Shown here: one piece after another, positions 44,901-54,113 of the stretch | Numbering within the stretch: position 1 is the stretch's first letter | Layout of the letters: each line of letters begins with the position of its first letter | NCBI GenBank assembly: GCA_024398125.1 | Contig: JAKSJO010000007.1 | Location: 1 to 64,000, forward strand | Origin: Bacteroidales bacterium | GTDB lineage: Bacteria > Bacteroidota > Bacteroidia > Bacteroidales > UBA932 | Direction of reading: 5' to 3' | Length of the DNA: 64,000 nucleotides | Program-made: the position numbers and the translations under genes | Notes under the pieces: generated by a model | Told to the model about the DNA's origin: nothing | Seen by the model: the letters and a program-made list of their open reading frames with translations, nothing else | Database searches by the model: none

Positions 44901-45069
44901 CTGCACTGGCGCCCTGGTATGAGGACATCACCATGATGACGTTAGCCTCGATGTCAGGGAACTGGGCAATCGATATGTTCAAGAGGGAGTAGATACCGAA
45001 GACCATGGCGGCTACGAAAATGAGCGCCGTGGTAACCGGTTTCGACACCGCTGTTCTGTAAATGCTCAT
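41968..45069 (-). CDS. RND efflux permease (HAE1/AcrB type)
   Basis: This 1033-residue inner-membrane pump has twelve membrane helices and two large periplasmic loops. The start SIYRTAVSKPVTTALIFVAA, the proton-relay IGMVVDDAIVVLENV in helix 4 and FFPQSDQGRLSLTVELPVG in the second loop are typical of multidrug HAE1 pumps rather than heavy-metal CzcA types. A Gly/Met-rich stretch (EGMGGMGGASSLE) in the second loop is unusual. It works with the adaptor and TolC encoded upstream. The substrate is unknown. Confidence 0.95.
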   Translation of the reverse strand: MSIYRTAVSKPVTTALIFVAAMVFGIYSLLNISIAQFPDIEANVIMVMSSYQGASAADIENNLTKVLENSLNGVSNLKDISSRSRENTSILTLEFEYGTDLDVATNDVRDKLDLVNSMLPDGVTTPVIFKFSMDDMPIMILSATADASLPGLDKILDDKLATPLARVSGVGTVSISGAPTREIQVYVDPNKLQAYGLSVSTIAQIIAAENRNVPSGNIDIGNDTYNLRVQKEFKDPSEILDIVLGSYNGKAVYVRDVATVRDGSKEKEQQAFTDGERSAQITIQKQSGANTVDVIKKVKKQLVKIQQELPSDIKIKTVVDSSDNIINTINSLKETIAITLLVVMLVVFVFLGRWRATFIIVLSIPVALLASLVYLFATGNTLNIISMSALSIAIGMVVDDAIVVLENVSTHLERGEKPNEAAVHGTSEVAISVIASTLTMLCVFLPLTMLSGMAGIMFKQLGYIVSIIMIVSTTAALTLVPMLCAQFLKVGRKTGKLHNAVFGVINASLDWISEGYAKIIAWATTHRKTVIFGSFGILVVVMALYIPGMKTEFFPQSDQGRLSLTVELPVGTSQEVTGEFAKLLHKEIRDAIPEIKISSFSFGQADSDNAFASMQNNGSNVISMNINAGSMEDRDVTTDEMSKIIRGICDRHPEIKKAQVREGMGGMGGASSLEIEIYGYDFESTDKVAKALQAEMLKTTLFRQVTLSRDEYTPEYQVDFDRTKLALNGLNSTTAGAAFSAAMSGSVASFYREDGEEYSIRVRYAPQFRTSIEDIENIIIYTPQGKAVRMGELGQVVETQVPPSIERKDRSRVITVTGILPKGVALSEAVEGVNAMIDGIDVPPELSVVVAGDYEDQQEMMSDMMLLMVLIILLVYMVMAAQFESFMSPFVIMFSVPFAFVGVAIGLGLTGTALGIMPLVGIMILLGIVVKNGIVLIDYTILCRERGMSIIEASVTAARSRLRPILMTTFTTVLGMLPMALGRGEGSEMWRSLGMTVCWGLSVSTLVTLILIPSVYCVFAIRQERRAAKKQLK

Positions 45070-45077
45070 AGTCTCTG

Positions 45078-46109
45078 TTAGATTACTTCTACCTTGATTC
45101 CATCCTTGAGGGCAGCCTGGCCTGCGGTAACTACGGTTTCGCCCTCGCTGAGGCCTTCGAGAACCTCCACGAACTCATCTGCACGGCGGCCGGTGGTTAC
45201 GACACGTGAGGTAACGGTACCGTCTGCATTGAGAACGAAGACCGTGCGTACGCCTGAACCCTGCTGCTTTACGAGAGCGGTTCCGGGAACGACTACACTG
45301 CTGTTGATGCCGAAGAGAACCTTTACGTTTGCATACATGCCCGGACGGAGAGCGCGGTCGCTGTTAGGAACGACAACTTCCGCGGTGAAGGTGTGGGATG
45401 CCGGATCGATGACAGGATAGATGCGGTTGATGCGGCCTTCGAAGGTGCGGCCAGGGAGCGCGTCTGCGGTAAGGGTTACACTCTGGCCCTTCTCTACCTT
45501 TGAGTAGCGTGACTCTGAAATGGCAACGAGAAGCTTCACAGGAGTGATCTGCTGAACCACATAAAGAGGGAGCTGCATTGCATACATGTCACCTGCGTCA
45601 TATCCTCTTGCGGTGATGACGCCGCTGATAGGCGAACGGAGAACGGTGTTCTCGAGAAGGTTCTCATAGCTGGTCCTGCTGACCTTGTAGCCCATTTCTG
45701 CGGTCTCGAAATCAGACTTCGAGATGGCACCTGCCTGGTAAAGACCCTTGAGACGCACGAGCTCGGTAGAGTCGTTGACGAGCTTGAGACGTGACTGGAG
45801 GAGGTTCACTGCCTCCATCTCGGCGAGGACCTGACCCTTGCTTACAAAGTCGCCGATCTCGACGTTGATCTTCTTGATTCGGCCACCGCTCTGAGGAACG
45901 ACGTTGTTCACGACGTTAGCCTGTACCGTGGAAGCGTATACCTCCTCCTGGAGGACATCACGAACCTCGGTCTTGGCAACTGACACTACAGGAACGACAT
46001 CCTCTGCCACGATTGCGGCAGTCAATGCGTCCTGGCCTTTATTCTGGGAGCAGCCGGCAGCCATGAGGGCAGCCGCTGCGAATGCAAATGCTTTTGCTGT
46101 ATATTTCAT
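45078..46109 (-). CDS. RND efflux periplasmic adaptor, lipoprotein
   Basis: This 343-residue protein has the lipobox MAAGC (Cys20). The split biotinyl-lipoyl domain (QSGGRIKKINVEIGDFVSKGQ ... LRSPISGVITARGYDAGD) flanks a helical hairpin, followed by beta-barrel and membrane-proximal domains (ALVKQQGSGVRTVFVL). It bridges permease and TolC in the periplasm. It lies 8 bases before the permease gene and 12 bases after the tolC-like gene. Confidence 0.93.
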   Translation of the reverse strand: MKYTAKAFAFAAAALMAAGCSQNKGQDALTAAIVAEDVVPVVSVAKTEVRDVLQEEVYASTVQANVVNNVVPQSGGRIKKINVEIGDFVSKGQVLAEMEAVNLLQSRLKLVNDSTELVRLKGLYQAGAISKSDFETAEMGYKVSRTSYENLLENTVLRSPISGVITARGYDAGDMYAMQLPLYVVQQITPVKLLVAISESRYSKVEKGQSVTLTADALPGRTFEGRINRIYPVIDPASHTFTAEVVVPNSDRALRPGMYANVKVLFGINSSVVVPGTALVKQQGSGVRTVFVLNADGTVTSRVVTTGRRADEFVEVLEGLSEGETVVTAGQAALKDGIKVEVI

Positions 46110-46121
46110 ATCCTTTCTGTT

Positions 46122-47570
46122 TTATTCGTTTTCGGAAAAGTCATGACCGAGGGTCTGCTCGAGATTGGCCTTGGCGTTGACATAGTTGTAGACTGCCTGT
46201 GACATACCAAGCTGAGCCTGGGTAAGAGCGAGCTGGGCGTCATTGAGGTCCGTGATGGTGCTGCGACCGAGGTTGTAAGACTGAGATGCGATGTCGTATG
46301 CCTTCTGGGCAGTCTCGACTGCGGCCTGAGCCGACTCATAAGTCTTCATGCCTGTCTCCATCTGCTTGAGATACTGGCGGATCGCAATCTTGAGCTGGCG
46401 CTCGGTGTTGTCAAGCTGAAGGTCGAACTCCGCCTTCTGGACCTGGGCCTGACGCACTGCGTGATAGCGCTTGCCGCCCGCGAAGATAGGAATCTGGAGG
46501 CTGAAGCCGACGTATGAATAAGGCGACCAGTTGTAGTTCTTGAAATCGAAGTCATTGGTCATCGCATTCAGGTTATATGCGTAAGCGACTGCGAGCGAAG
46601 GCAGCGAAGCATACTTTTGGAGCTTGATGGTGTTTGCGATCTGCTCTGCCTGGATAGCGAGCTGGCGCATGGTGCTGTTGTCATCCAGAACAATCTCGTC
46701 GTGGGCGTAGACGTCATGGATCATGTTGCCCGCATGGTCTGCAAGACAGCCTGCCACGTCGATATTCTCGTCAAGGCCTATACCCATGACCGCCTTGAGC
46801 TGCCAGAGAGCGAGGTTGATAGAGCTCTCAGAGTCGTAGACGTTAGGAATTGCATTCTGGACAGCTGACTTTGAACGGACATACTCGAGCTCGGAAGCTT
46901 TGCCGACGTTGTAACGCTGCTCGGTCTTCTCGAGGTTCGCCATGGCATTCTCGTATACCTTCTTGTAAACGTCGAACGCTTCTTTTGCAAGAAGAACGCT
47001 GTAATATGCCTGCTTTACCTGGGTAACGGTCTCGAGGCGTGATGAACGGGCCTTCTCGACTGCGAGCTCTACATCCTGGGCAGTAAGCTTGATGCTCTGC
47101 CACAGCTGTGCATTGATGAGCGGCATGCTGGCTGAGACGCCGGCCGAGAAGCTGTTCCAACGGCCGACCTCGATTCCACCGCCGTTGCCGCCTTTCGATC
47201 CAGCCTTGGTCTCGATGCCCTCAGGAATCTCGGTATCGCCACCCATGGCTCCACCTCCCATTCCGCCGCCGAGCGAGCTCATGTCAAAGTCCATGTACAT
47301 GACCTGCTTCTTGATGGTGCGGGAGTATGATCCCGAACCGTCTATCTGTGGAAAGAGAGAAGCGTAGCTACCCTTGCGGGCATAACCTGTTCTCTCGATT
47401 TCCTTGTCGGCAACCTTGACCGAAATATTCTCACTGAGAGCAATCTCAAGAGCCTGCTCAAGCGTCAATACGGTCGGCTCCGAGCTTACTTCCTGGGCAC
47501 ACACAGGCATCGCTGCCATCGCCAGGACCGTAGCCATCAGGGAACTGATAATTGCTTTTGTCATTCTCAT
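46122..47570 (-). CDS. TolC family outer-membrane efflux protein
   Basis: This 482-residue protein has a signal peptide ending near PVCAQ. It has two TolC repeats of long helices (ALEIALSENISVKVADKEIE; LEYVRSKSAVQNAIPNVYD; YDIASQSYNLGRSTITDLND). It forms the exit duct of the tripartite pump. A glycine-rich, low-complexity insert (about 93-125, SLGGGMGGGAMGGD and GGNGGG) interrupts an outer-membrane strand region and probably faces outward. It is the first gene of the pump operon, with a well-formed promoter upstream. Confidence 0.93.
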   Translation of the reverse strand: MRMTKAIISSLMATVLAMAAMPVCAQEVSSEPTVLTLEQALEIALSENISVKVADKEIERTGYARKGSYASLFPQIDGSGSYSRTIKKQVMYMDFDMSSLGGGMGGGAMGGDTEIPEGIETKAGSKGGNGGGIEVGRWNSFSAGVSASMPLINAQLWQSIKLTAQDVELAVEKARSSRLETVTQVKQAYYSVLLAKEAFDVYKKVYENAMANLEKTEQRYNVGKASELEYVRSKSAVQNAIPNVYDSESSINLALWQLKAVMGIGLDENIDVAGCLADHAGNMIHDVYAHDEIVLDDNSTMRQLAIQAEQIANTIKLQKYASLPSLAVAYAYNLNAMTNDFDFKNYNWSPYSYVGFSLQIPIFAGGKRYHAVRQAQVQKAEFDLQLDNTERQLKIAIRQYLKQMETGMKTYESAQAAVETAQKAYDIASQSYNLGRSTITDLNDAQLALTQAQLGMSQAVYNYVNAKANLEQTLGHDFSENE

Positions 47571-47629
47571 TATTCTTGGTTTGATATTTCTATTATGTAC
47601 CTGCGCAACGCGCGCGGGAAAAAGACTGC

Positions 47630-47660
47630 AAATATAATGCTAAATGAGCCGACTGACAAT
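47630..47660 (-). promoter_or_regulatory. Promoter of RND efflux operon
   Basis: On the minus strand TTG (47660-47658), 20 bases, then TATATTTG (47637-47630): a good Bacteroidota promoter about 60 bases upstream of the TolC start. Confidence 0.65.
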
Positions 47661-47715
47661 TCGTAAAACGATTCACAATTAAATCTTTCCAACCATCGGG
47701 AGCATATTGACGTAC

Positions 47716-47753
47716 AAAAAGGAAGCGGAGCCCGTCATCTGACAGGTTCCGCC
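47716..47753 (-). terminator. Intrinsic terminator of pgk-lgt
   Basis: On the minus strand GCGGAACCTGTCA and TGACGGGCTCCGC pair (one mismatch, one wobble) and are followed by TTCC and five T residues, about 25 bases after the lgt stop. Confidence 0.8.
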
Positions 47754-47777
47754 CCTTTATCATTTCCTTAGACAGCC

Positions 47778-48611
47778 CTATTTCCTTGACAGTCTAGCCG
47801 GAAGTTTCTTCATATATGCGTATGCTATGAGTCCGATTCCTGCAAGGATGAACGGTATAGAGAGAATCTGGCCCATATTGATGGCCATACCCTGTTCGAA
47901 GCCGACCTGAGGTTCTTTGATGAACTCGATGAGGAAGCGCATTCCGAAGCAGCCCAGGAAGAACAGACCGATGAATGTTCCACGGTACATCTTATCGAGC
48001 TTGTTCTTGTAGAGCCACATGAGTATCAAGCCCAGGACAAGGTACGAGAGCGCCTCGTAGAGCTGGGTCGGATGCTTAGGCAAGGTCTCGCCCCTGAGCT
48101 GGAACACGAAGCCCCAAGGGAGGTTTGTGACATCGCCATAGATTTCGGAGTTGCAAAGGTTTCCAAGGCGGATCATGCATCCCGCGAACGCCACGGCGAT
48201 ACAGAGATGATCCATGATCCAGAGGAAATCGAAACCGTTCTTGCGGCCATAGTGACGGGCGAACCATATCATTGCAAGGATGAGGGCGATAGCTCCGCCA
48301 TGGCTTGCAAGACCGCCCTTCCAAGGCATGAATATCTCCAGGAAGCCGTTCCAGCTTCCAAGATAGTAGTCAGGCTGATAGAATAGACAGTGTCCGAGAC
48401 GGGCTCCTACGATGGTTCCCGCCAGCAATGTGTAGAGAAGCGGATCGAGGAGCTTGTCGCTCACTCCCTCTCTCTTGAAGAACCACTGGAAGATATACCA
48501 TCCGAGAATGAAGCCGGAGACGAACAGCAGAGAATACCATCTGACCCCACCGTTCCCGAGATGGAGAAGGATGGGGTCAAGATGCCAGTTTACGAACAGC
48601 AATTCAAACAT
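47778..48611 (-). CDS. lgt: Prolipoprotein diacylglyceryl transferase
   Basis: This 277-residue inner-membrane enzyme has seven helices. GVRWYSLLFVSGFILGWYI and the Lgt signature in MIRLGNLCNSEIYG (R-x-GN-x-x-N-x-E) are present, as is QLYEALSYLVLG. It transfers diacylglycerol to the lipobox cysteine of prolipoproteins, so it serves the many lipoproteins of this window. It starts 16 bases after pgk and shares its terminator. Confidence 0.95.
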   Translation of the reverse strand: MFELLFVNWHLDPILLHLGNGGVRWYSLLFVSGFILGWYIFQWFFKREGVSDKLLDPLLYTLLAGTIVGARLGHCLFYQPDYYLGSWNGFLEIFMPWKGGLASHGGAIALILAMIWFARHYGRKNGFDFLWIMDHLCIAVAFAGCMIRLGNLCNSEIYGDVTNLPWGFVFQLRGETLPKHPTQLYEALSYLVLGLILMWLYKNKLDKMYRGTFIGLFFLGCFGMRFLIEFIKEPQVGFEQGMAINMGQILSIPFILAGIGLIAYAYMKKLPARLSRK

Positions 48612-48627
48612 ATGCTGTCGTTATTAT

Positions 48628-49896
48628 TTACGCCTTGATAGCTGCAACACCAGGGAGCTCCTTGCCCTCGATAGCCTCGAGAAGAGCGCCGCCACCGGTA
48701 GAGATGTATGACACCTTGTCAGCGAGACCGAACTTGTTTACACAAGCTACAGAGTCGCCGCCACCGATAAGAGAGAATGCACCGTTTGCGGTAGCCTCGG
48801 CAACAGCATCGCCGATAGCGCGTGAACCAGCGGTGAACTCCTCAACCTCGAATACGCCTGCAGGACCGTTCCAAAGGATGGTCTTTGCGCCCTTGATAGC
48901 CTCAGCGAATGCCTTGCGGCTCTCTGGACCTGCGTCGAGACCCTCATAGTCAGCAGGGATTTCACCAGCAGGAACAACCTTTACGTCAGCGCCTGCCTTG
49001 AAGCTCATGGTATCCCAGTCGATAGCGTCCTTTGCAACGACAGCATCGGTAGCGAGAACGAGGTTCACGCCATTCTCCTTTGCCTTTGCAACAACGTCGA
49101 GAGCGACCTGGAGCTTGTCCTCCTCACAGATAGACTGGCCTACCTCGCCGCCGAATGCCTTTGCGAAGGTATAGGTCATACCGCCACAGAGGATGAGGTT
49201 GTCAACCTTGCCGAGAAGGTTCTCGATGATACCGATCTTTGATGAAACCTTTGAACCACCCATGATAGCGGTGAAAGGACGCTTGATGTCGCTGAGGACA
49301 GCGTCAACTGCCTTTACTTCCTTCTCCATGAGGTAACCGAGCATCTTTGAGTCCTTGTCGAAATACTCGTCGATGACAGCGGTAGAAGCGTGCTTGCGGT
49401 GTGCGGTACCGAATGCGTCCATCACATAGCAGTCAGCGTAAGAAGCGAGCTTCTTCGCGAACTCTTTCTGGGATGCCTTCATTGCCTTCTTGGCCTCGTC
49501 GTATGCAGGATCCTCCTTGTCGATGCCTACTGGCTTGCCTTCCTCCTCTGGATAGAAACGAAGGTTCTCGAGAAGGAGAGCCTCACCCATCTGGAGAGCT
49601 GCAGCCTCAGCTGAAGCGTTGCCGCAGTCGGCAGCGAACTTAACCTCCACACCGAGAGCCTCGCTCACTGCAGGAACGATCTGCTGGAGAGACTTCTTCA
49701 TATCAACCTGTCCCTTAGGCTTGCCCATGTGAGACATCATGATGACAGCGCCGCCGTCATTGAGGATCTTCTTGAGAGTAGGGAGAGCACCCATGATACG
49801 GGTGTTGTCAGTCACCTTGCCTTCCTTTACAGGAACATTGAAGTCAACGCGAACGATGGCCTTCTTGCCGGCAAAATTGTAAGAATCGATAGTCAT
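48628..49896 (-). CDS. pgk: Phosphoglycerate kinase
   Basis: This 422-residue glycolytic enzyme makes ATP from 1,3-bisphosphoglycerate. The N-terminal [20 protein letters not shown] and SHMGKPKGQ bind the acid substrate, and C-terminal [13 protein letters not shown] and [15 protein letters not shown] bind nucleotide. Strong codon bias fits high expression. It is followed by lgt in one transcript. The promoter region is shared divergently with the methyltransferase at 50003. Confidence 0.97.
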   Translation of the reverse strand: MTIDSYNFAGKKAIVRVDFNVPVKEGKVTDNTRIMGALPTLKKILNDGGAVIMMSHMGKPKGQVDMKKSLQQIVPAVSEALGVEVKFAADCGNASAEAAALQMGEALLLENLRFYPEEEGKPVGIDKEDPAYDEAKKAMKASQKEFAKKLASYADCYVMDAFGTAHRKHASTAVIDEYFDKDSKMLGYLMEKEVKAVDAVLSDIKRPFTAIMGGSKVSSKIGIIENLLGKVDNLILCGGMTYTFAKAFGGEVGQSICEEDKLQVALDVVAKAKENGVNLVLATDAVVAKDAIDWDTMSFKAGADVKVVPAGEIPADYEGLDAGPESRKAFAEAIKGAKTILWNGPAGVFEVEEFTAGSRAIGDAVAEATANGAFSLIGGGDSVACVNKFGLADKVSYISTGGGALLEAIEGKELPGVAAIKA

Positions 49897-49933
49897 TTTG
49901 GTATAATTGATTGATTTATAGTTGTCGTATCCG

Positions 49934-49941
49934 CAAATTTA
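49934..49941 (-). promoter_or_regulatory. -7 box of pgk-lgt
   Basis: TAAATTTG on the minus strand, with a TTG 18 bases further upstream. It lies about 37 bases before the pgk ATG. Confidence 0.5.
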
Positions 49942-49972
49942 GCAAATTCCCACGAATTACAACATTTTCACC

Positions 49973-49980
49973 TATCTTTG
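49973..49980 (+). promoter_or_regulatory. -7 box of methyltransferase gene
   Basis: TATCTTTG, 22 bases before the ATG at 50003, divergent from the pgk box. Confidence 0.55.
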
Positions 49981-50002
49981 CATAAGTTAAAAATGTTTTA
50001 AT

Positions 50003-50932
50003 ATGACCATCGAATACCCGGCACAGAGCTGGAAGGATTACGAGATTATAGATTCCGGACGCGGCGAGAAACTTGAGCGCTACGGACGCTACTGCATGAT
50101 ACGCCCTGAACCAAAGGCTCTATGGGAGCCGTCGATGAGCGCAGCGGAATGGGAGAAGATGGCTCATACACGTTTTTCACCCGGAGCCGGATTCGGCAAG
50201 GCGGGCAAGGAGGACAGCGGAACATGGGAAAGACGCAAGGCCATGGATGACCAGTGGCGCATACGATACAACAGCCCCCAGGGCTTCGGTTTCAACCTCA
50301 GACTCGGACTGACTTCATTCAAGCATGTCGGTGTCTTCCCTGAGCAGGCCTCCAACTGGGAATACATCTACCGCAACACCGCGGAACTGGTCGCAAAGGC
50401 AAAGGAAGAAGGAGCACCGGCTCCGAAGGTCCTCAACCTGTTCGCATACACAGGAGCAGCTTCGCTCGCAGCCAAGGCCGCCGGCGCGGACGTGACACAC
50501 CTTGACTCGGTTCGTCAGGTCGTGACATGGGCACGCGAGAACATGGAAGGCAGCAATCTCGACAACATCCGCTGGATAGTCGAGGACGCAATGAAATTCG
50601 CAAAGCGCGAGGCTAAGAGAGGCAATGTCTATCAGGGAATCATTCTTGACCCTCCTGCATACGGTCATGGCCCGGACGGAGAGAAATGGAAACTAGACGA
50701 ATGCCTGTTCGACATGCTCCGCAACGTGGCACGCATACTTGCACCCAAGGACAGCTTCATGGTGCTCAACCTCTACTCCAACGGCTACTCAGCCCTTCTC
50801 GGAGAGACAGTCGTCCGCCAGGCTCTCGGTCTCGCCCCAGGTTGCGCCGGGCTCGATTCCGGAGAGCTTGCACTACTTGACCGTTTCGGGAAGGCGCTCC
50901 CGCTCAGCATATTCGTCAGACTGAGAAGATAA
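50003..50932 (+). CDS. Class I SAM-dependent methyltransferase (RlmI/COG1092-like)
   Basis: This 309-residue protein has the SAM-binding motif VLNLFAYTGAASLAAKAAGA, the acidic strand end THLDSV, and the catalytic-type motif DPPAYGHG, which is typical of the RlmI/RlmK group of rRNA cytosine or guanine methyltransferases. The N-terminal ~100 residues differ from RlmI and lack an obvious PUA domain, so the exact rRNA or tRNA target is unknown. It is a single gene ended by a strong bidirectional terminator. Confidence 0.82.
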   Translation: MTIEYPAQSWKDYEIIDSGRGEKLERYGRYCMIRPEPKALWEPSMSAAEWEKMAHTRFSPGAGFGKAGKEDSGTWERRKAMDDQWRIRYNSPQGFGFNLRLGLTSFKHVGVFPEQASNWEYIYRNTAELVAKAKEEGAPAPKVLNLFAYTGAASLAAKAAGADVTHLDSVRQVVTWARENMEGSNLDNIRWIVEDAMKFAKREAKRGNVYQGIILDPPAYGHGPDGEKWKLDECLFDMLRNVARILAPKDSFMVLNLYSNGYSALLGETVVRQALGLAPGCAGLDSGELALLDRFGKALPLSIFVRLRR

Positions 50933-50933
50933 G

Positions 50934-50963
50934 AAAAAGCCGAGGCGTGTGCCTCGGCTTTTT
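50934..50963. terminator. Bidirectional terminator
   Basis: AAAAAGCCGAGGC, GTGT, then GCCTCGGCTTTTT form a perfect hairpin with A- and T-runs on both sides. It serves the methyltransferase (+) and the DUF2723 gene (-), whose stop codon is at 50967. Confidence 0.9.
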
Positions 50964-50966
50964 CTA

Positions 50967-53900
50967 TCATATCGATAAATCTTCTTTATCCGCTGACCCA
51001 CCGCCTGTGTATGCGTTGAGCAGGGAATCGAAATTGTCACCCATGCGCTTGGCAAGTTCAATGTCGCCGCCAGCCTGGACGGCCTCCTGGAGGAAATAGA
51101 TGTAGTTGCCGCAGAGCTCGAAGTTGTCCTGCTGGTAATCGTAATACTCAAGACAGAAACGAGCGGTTGCAAGCAGGTCGTTGAACATGTCCACAACTAT
51201 CTCGCGAGCCTTTTCGCCCTCTCCGAGACGATAGTAGAGCTCCGCCATGCTTATCACCATATAGTCGTTGCCTGAGAAGCCGTTGAGAATGGTCTCATAT
51301 GGGAAGTTTGCCTTTGGCACATTCTCCATGCACATGTCAAGAGCCTCCTTTGCACGTTCCTTCTCATCTTCCTCAAGGAAAGCATTGGCGCAGCTTACGA
51401 AGAAGCCTCTCTGGCTGTTCACGCCAAGGAAGGTATACATGTTCTGGTAGTCCACGAACCAATCCGTGCGCTTGAGCTTGTCCCAGCTGTAGACCTCGGT
51501 CATGAGCTGATAAAGGCGGTCGGTATCGACGAGGCCCGGATCAGTCGTTCCAATCTTGTTCTTGAACGGAACGAACTTGCAGGTCATACCGTCATACATG
51601 AGGTAATCCTTGATTCCCATGCCGAGGTCTCCACCGTTGCTCATGAGATGGAGCGGTCTGTCCCAGTTGTAGTTTGACAGAAGGTCAAGCATGAAAAGAT
51701 CCGGCTTGGAGAGATAATCCTTCTCCTTTGGTATCTCAAGAATGATTTCGTCAGGAATCATGTCGGCGAACTTCTCGGAAACGATGCCGTACTTGACCGC
51801 ATTCACCTTGTTGACTGGAACCGAAATCTTATGTGACATGATGTAGTCGGCCTTCTTGCCGCCCTGGAGAGGCACCTTTGCCTCCGGGTGCTTGAATACT
51901 GTCATCACGTCCTTGATAGGAATGACCTCGTCACGGTTGTCGACTATGAGGACGATTTCGTTGGTTCCGTAAAGGTACTGTGACATGCCGACAGTGATAT
52001 CAAGCGGTGCAGACTCGTTCACGGCATATTTCATCTGGTCGATATGCCAGTCTGTGCCAAGGAGCGAGGTATTGACGATACGGACATCTGTGCGTATGCC
52101 CTCAACCTCCTGGGCGTACCAGAGAGGGAATGTATCGTTGTCTCCATGTGTCACAAGGATACCGTTCTCGCCCACTCCGTTGAGATAGTTGGCGGCCATC
52201 TCGACAGCTGTATAGCGGTTGCTGCGGTCGTGGTCGTCCCAGTTTTCCTTCGCCATGATGGCAGGGACACAGAGAAGAGCCGCTGTGCTTACAGCAGCGA
52301 CGGCAGCGCTCTGCCTGTTCTTCAGCAGACCGTTGATCCATGAATACACTGCCGCAACACCGAGTCCGATCCATATCGCAAATGCATAGAAGGATCCGGC
52401 ATAAGCGTAGTCACGCTCGCGGACCTGCATAGGCTGCTGGTTCAGGTAGAGCACGATTGCGATACCTGTCATGAAGAAGGTGATGAACACCAGCCATGAG
52501 CCGCGCTTATCCTTGTCGAACTGGAAGAAAAGGCCCAGCAGGCCAAGGAGAAGAGGCAGCATGTAATAATGATTCTTTCCCTTGTTCTCGGACAGGATTG
52601 CAGGCGCTTCCGACTGGTCACCGACACGGAAGCTGTCGATAGGCTTGATACCGCTCTCCCAGTTGCCCGCGATGATGTCGCCCGGAATCGGGCTGTGGAT
52701 TTCATTCTGGCGGCCGGCAAAATTCCACATGAAATAGCGCCAGTACATCCAGTTGAGCTGATAGTCGAAGAAGAAGCGCAGATTGGCGCCCATTGTAGGC
52801 TTCGGATAGTCGCGTCCGGGAACCCTTATTCCGTTCTTGCCGATATAGCTCATGTAGAACGACTCGTATGTGCCGCTTGGACTGGTCGCCCACATCCTCG
52901 GGAAGAGCATCTTGCCCGATGCATCGTAGCTTGCGTCAGCAGGAGCGTCGGCGCGCACGTACTTGCCGTTGAGCGGAGCCCAGTACTTGCCGTACTTGAC
53001 CTCGTATGGAGAATCGAAATACTGGCCATAAACGAGAGGGGCCTTGCCGTACTGTTCACGCGAAAGGTAGCGGACAAGGGTGAACGCGTTGTCAGGCTGA
53101 TACTCGTTGGTCGGAGTCTTAACGCAAGAGCGGACCACGTCGATGGTCACGAGCGAGAAGCCGACAAGGATGGTGGTGAAGCACAGCAGGACGGTGTTTG
53201 CAAGCACCTTGTCATGCTTCATCGTCCAGAACAGTCCCCAGAAGCTGAGCGCGAACAATGCAACCATGAAGAACAATGCTCCGGTGTTATATGGAAGGCC
53301 AAGGACGTTTACGAACAGGAGGTCGGTATACGCGGCGATCTTAGGAAGCATAGGAACGATTCCGAAGAGGATCACTGCGATTATCACGAACGACAGCGCG
53401 GTAATGCCTATGAGCTGCTTGAAGTTGAAGCTGCCATCCTCCTTGTGACGGTAGTAGTACATGAACACAAGGGCAGGGATGGCCAGAAGGTTCAGCAAGT
53501 GGATGCCGATGCTCAATCCCATAGCGAACGAGATGAGGACGATCCATCGGTTCGAATGAGGACGGTCAGCCTGTTCGTACCACTTCGTCATGGCCCAGAT
53601 GACCAGGGCGGTGAAGAGTGATGACATGGCATACACCTCTCCCTCGACTGCCGAGAACCAGAAGGTGTCCGAGAAGCAGTATGCAAGCGCTCCGACCATT
53701 CCGCTTCCGATGACAGATATTGCGCTGCCGGTACTGTACAGACCGTTCTCGCCACGCTTGAAAAGCCTCTTGGCGAAGAACACTATCGTAAGATACAGAA
53801 GGAAGATGGTCAGTGCCGAACAGATTGCGCTCAGGGAATTGACGAGCACGGCAGCATGAGACGCATCGCCAAACATGGTAGCGACACGGGCAAACAGCTG

Positions 53901-54077
53901 GAACACAGGGTTTCCAGGTGGATGGCCCACCTCAAGCTTATACGATGACGCTATGAATTCGCCGCAGTCCCAGAACGACGCGGTCGGCTCTATCGTAGAC
54001 AGATAGGTGAAAGCGGAAACCAGGGTGACCACAAGCGCGGCCAGACGGTTCCAGAGATTGAATTTCTTATCTTCCAT
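50967..54077 (-). CDS. DUF2723 membrane protein (GT-C/O-mannosyltransferase-like)
   Basis: This 1036-residue protein has an N-terminal multi-helix membrane domain (about 10-340) containing the motif ASFWDCGEFIASSYKLEVGH and HPPGNPVF, the GT-C-like acidic loop of DUF2723. More helices follow (about 470-610), then a soluble C-terminal half with TPR-like repeats (about 850-1010). DUF2723 proteins are thought to transfer sugars from lipid carriers to proteins or glycans at the outer face of the inner membrane. In Bacteroidota general O-glycosylation of periplasmic proteins would fit, but the acceptor is unknown. It ends at the bidirectional terminator at 50934. Confidence 0.88.
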   Translation of the reverse strand: MEDKKFNLWNRLAALVVTLVSAFTYLSTIEPTASFWDCGEFIASSYKLEVGHPPGNPVFQLFARVATMFGDASHAAVLVNSLSAICSALTIFLLYLTIVFFAKRLFKRGENGLYSTGSAISVIGSGMVGALAYCFSDTFWFSAVEGEVYAMSSLFTALVIWAMTKWYEQADRPHSNRWIVLISFAMGLSIGIHLLNLLAIPALVFMYYYRHKEDGSFNFKQLIGITALSFVIIAVILFGIVPMLPKIAAYTDLLFVNVLGLPYNTGALFFMVALFALSFWGLFWTMKHDKVLANTVLLCFTTILVGFSLVTIDVVRSCVKTPTNEYQPDNAFTLVRYLSREQYGKAPLVYGQYFDSPYEVKYGKYWAPLNGKYVRADAPADASYDASGKMLFPRMWATSPSGTYESFYMSYIGKNGIRVPGRDYPKPTMGANLRFFFDYQLNWMYWRYFMWNFAGRQNEIHSPIPGDIIAGNWESGIKPIDSFRVGDQSEAPAILSENKGKNHYYMLPLLLGLLGLFFQFDKDKRGSWLVFITFFMTGIAIVLYLNQQPMQVRERDYAYAGSFYAFAIWIGLGVAAVYSWINGLLKNRQSAAVAAVSTAALLCVPAIMAKENWDDHDRSNRYTAVEMAANYLNGVGENGILVTHGDNDTFPLWYAQEVEGIRTDVRIVNTSLLGTDWHIDQMKYAVNESAPLDITVGMSQYLYGTNEIVLIVDNRDEVIPIKDVMTVFKHPEAKVPLQGGKKADYIMSHKISVPVNKVNAVKYGIVSEKFADMIPDEIILEIPKEKDYLSKPDLFMLDLLSNYNWDRPLHLMSNGGDLGMGIKDYLMYDGMTCKFVPFKNKIGTTDPGLVDTDRLYQLMTEVYSWDKLKRTDWFVDYQNMYTFLGVNSQRGFFVSCANAFLEEDEKERAKEALDMCMENVPKANFPYETILNGFSGNDYMVISMAELYYRLGEGEKAREIVVDMFNDLLATARFCLEYYDYQQDNFELCGNYIYFLQEAVQAGGDIELAKRMGDNFDSLLNAYTGGGSADKEDLSI

Positions 54078-54084
54078 ATTCCGA

Positions 54085-54092
54085 CAAATATA
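54085..54092 (-). promoter_or_regulatory. -7 box of DUF2723 gene
   Basis: TATATTTG on the minus strand, 7 bases upstream of the ATG at 54077, giving a very short leader. It is separated by 13 bases from the divergent box at 54106. Confidence 0.45.
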
Positions 54093-54105
54093 CGAACATA
54101 ATCCT

Positions 54106-54113
54106 TATCTTTG
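54106..54113 (+). promoter_or_regulatory. -7 box of SUI1-hemD-rnpA cluster
   Basis: TATCTTTG, 18 bases upstream of the SUI1-like ATG. Confidence 0.55.
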
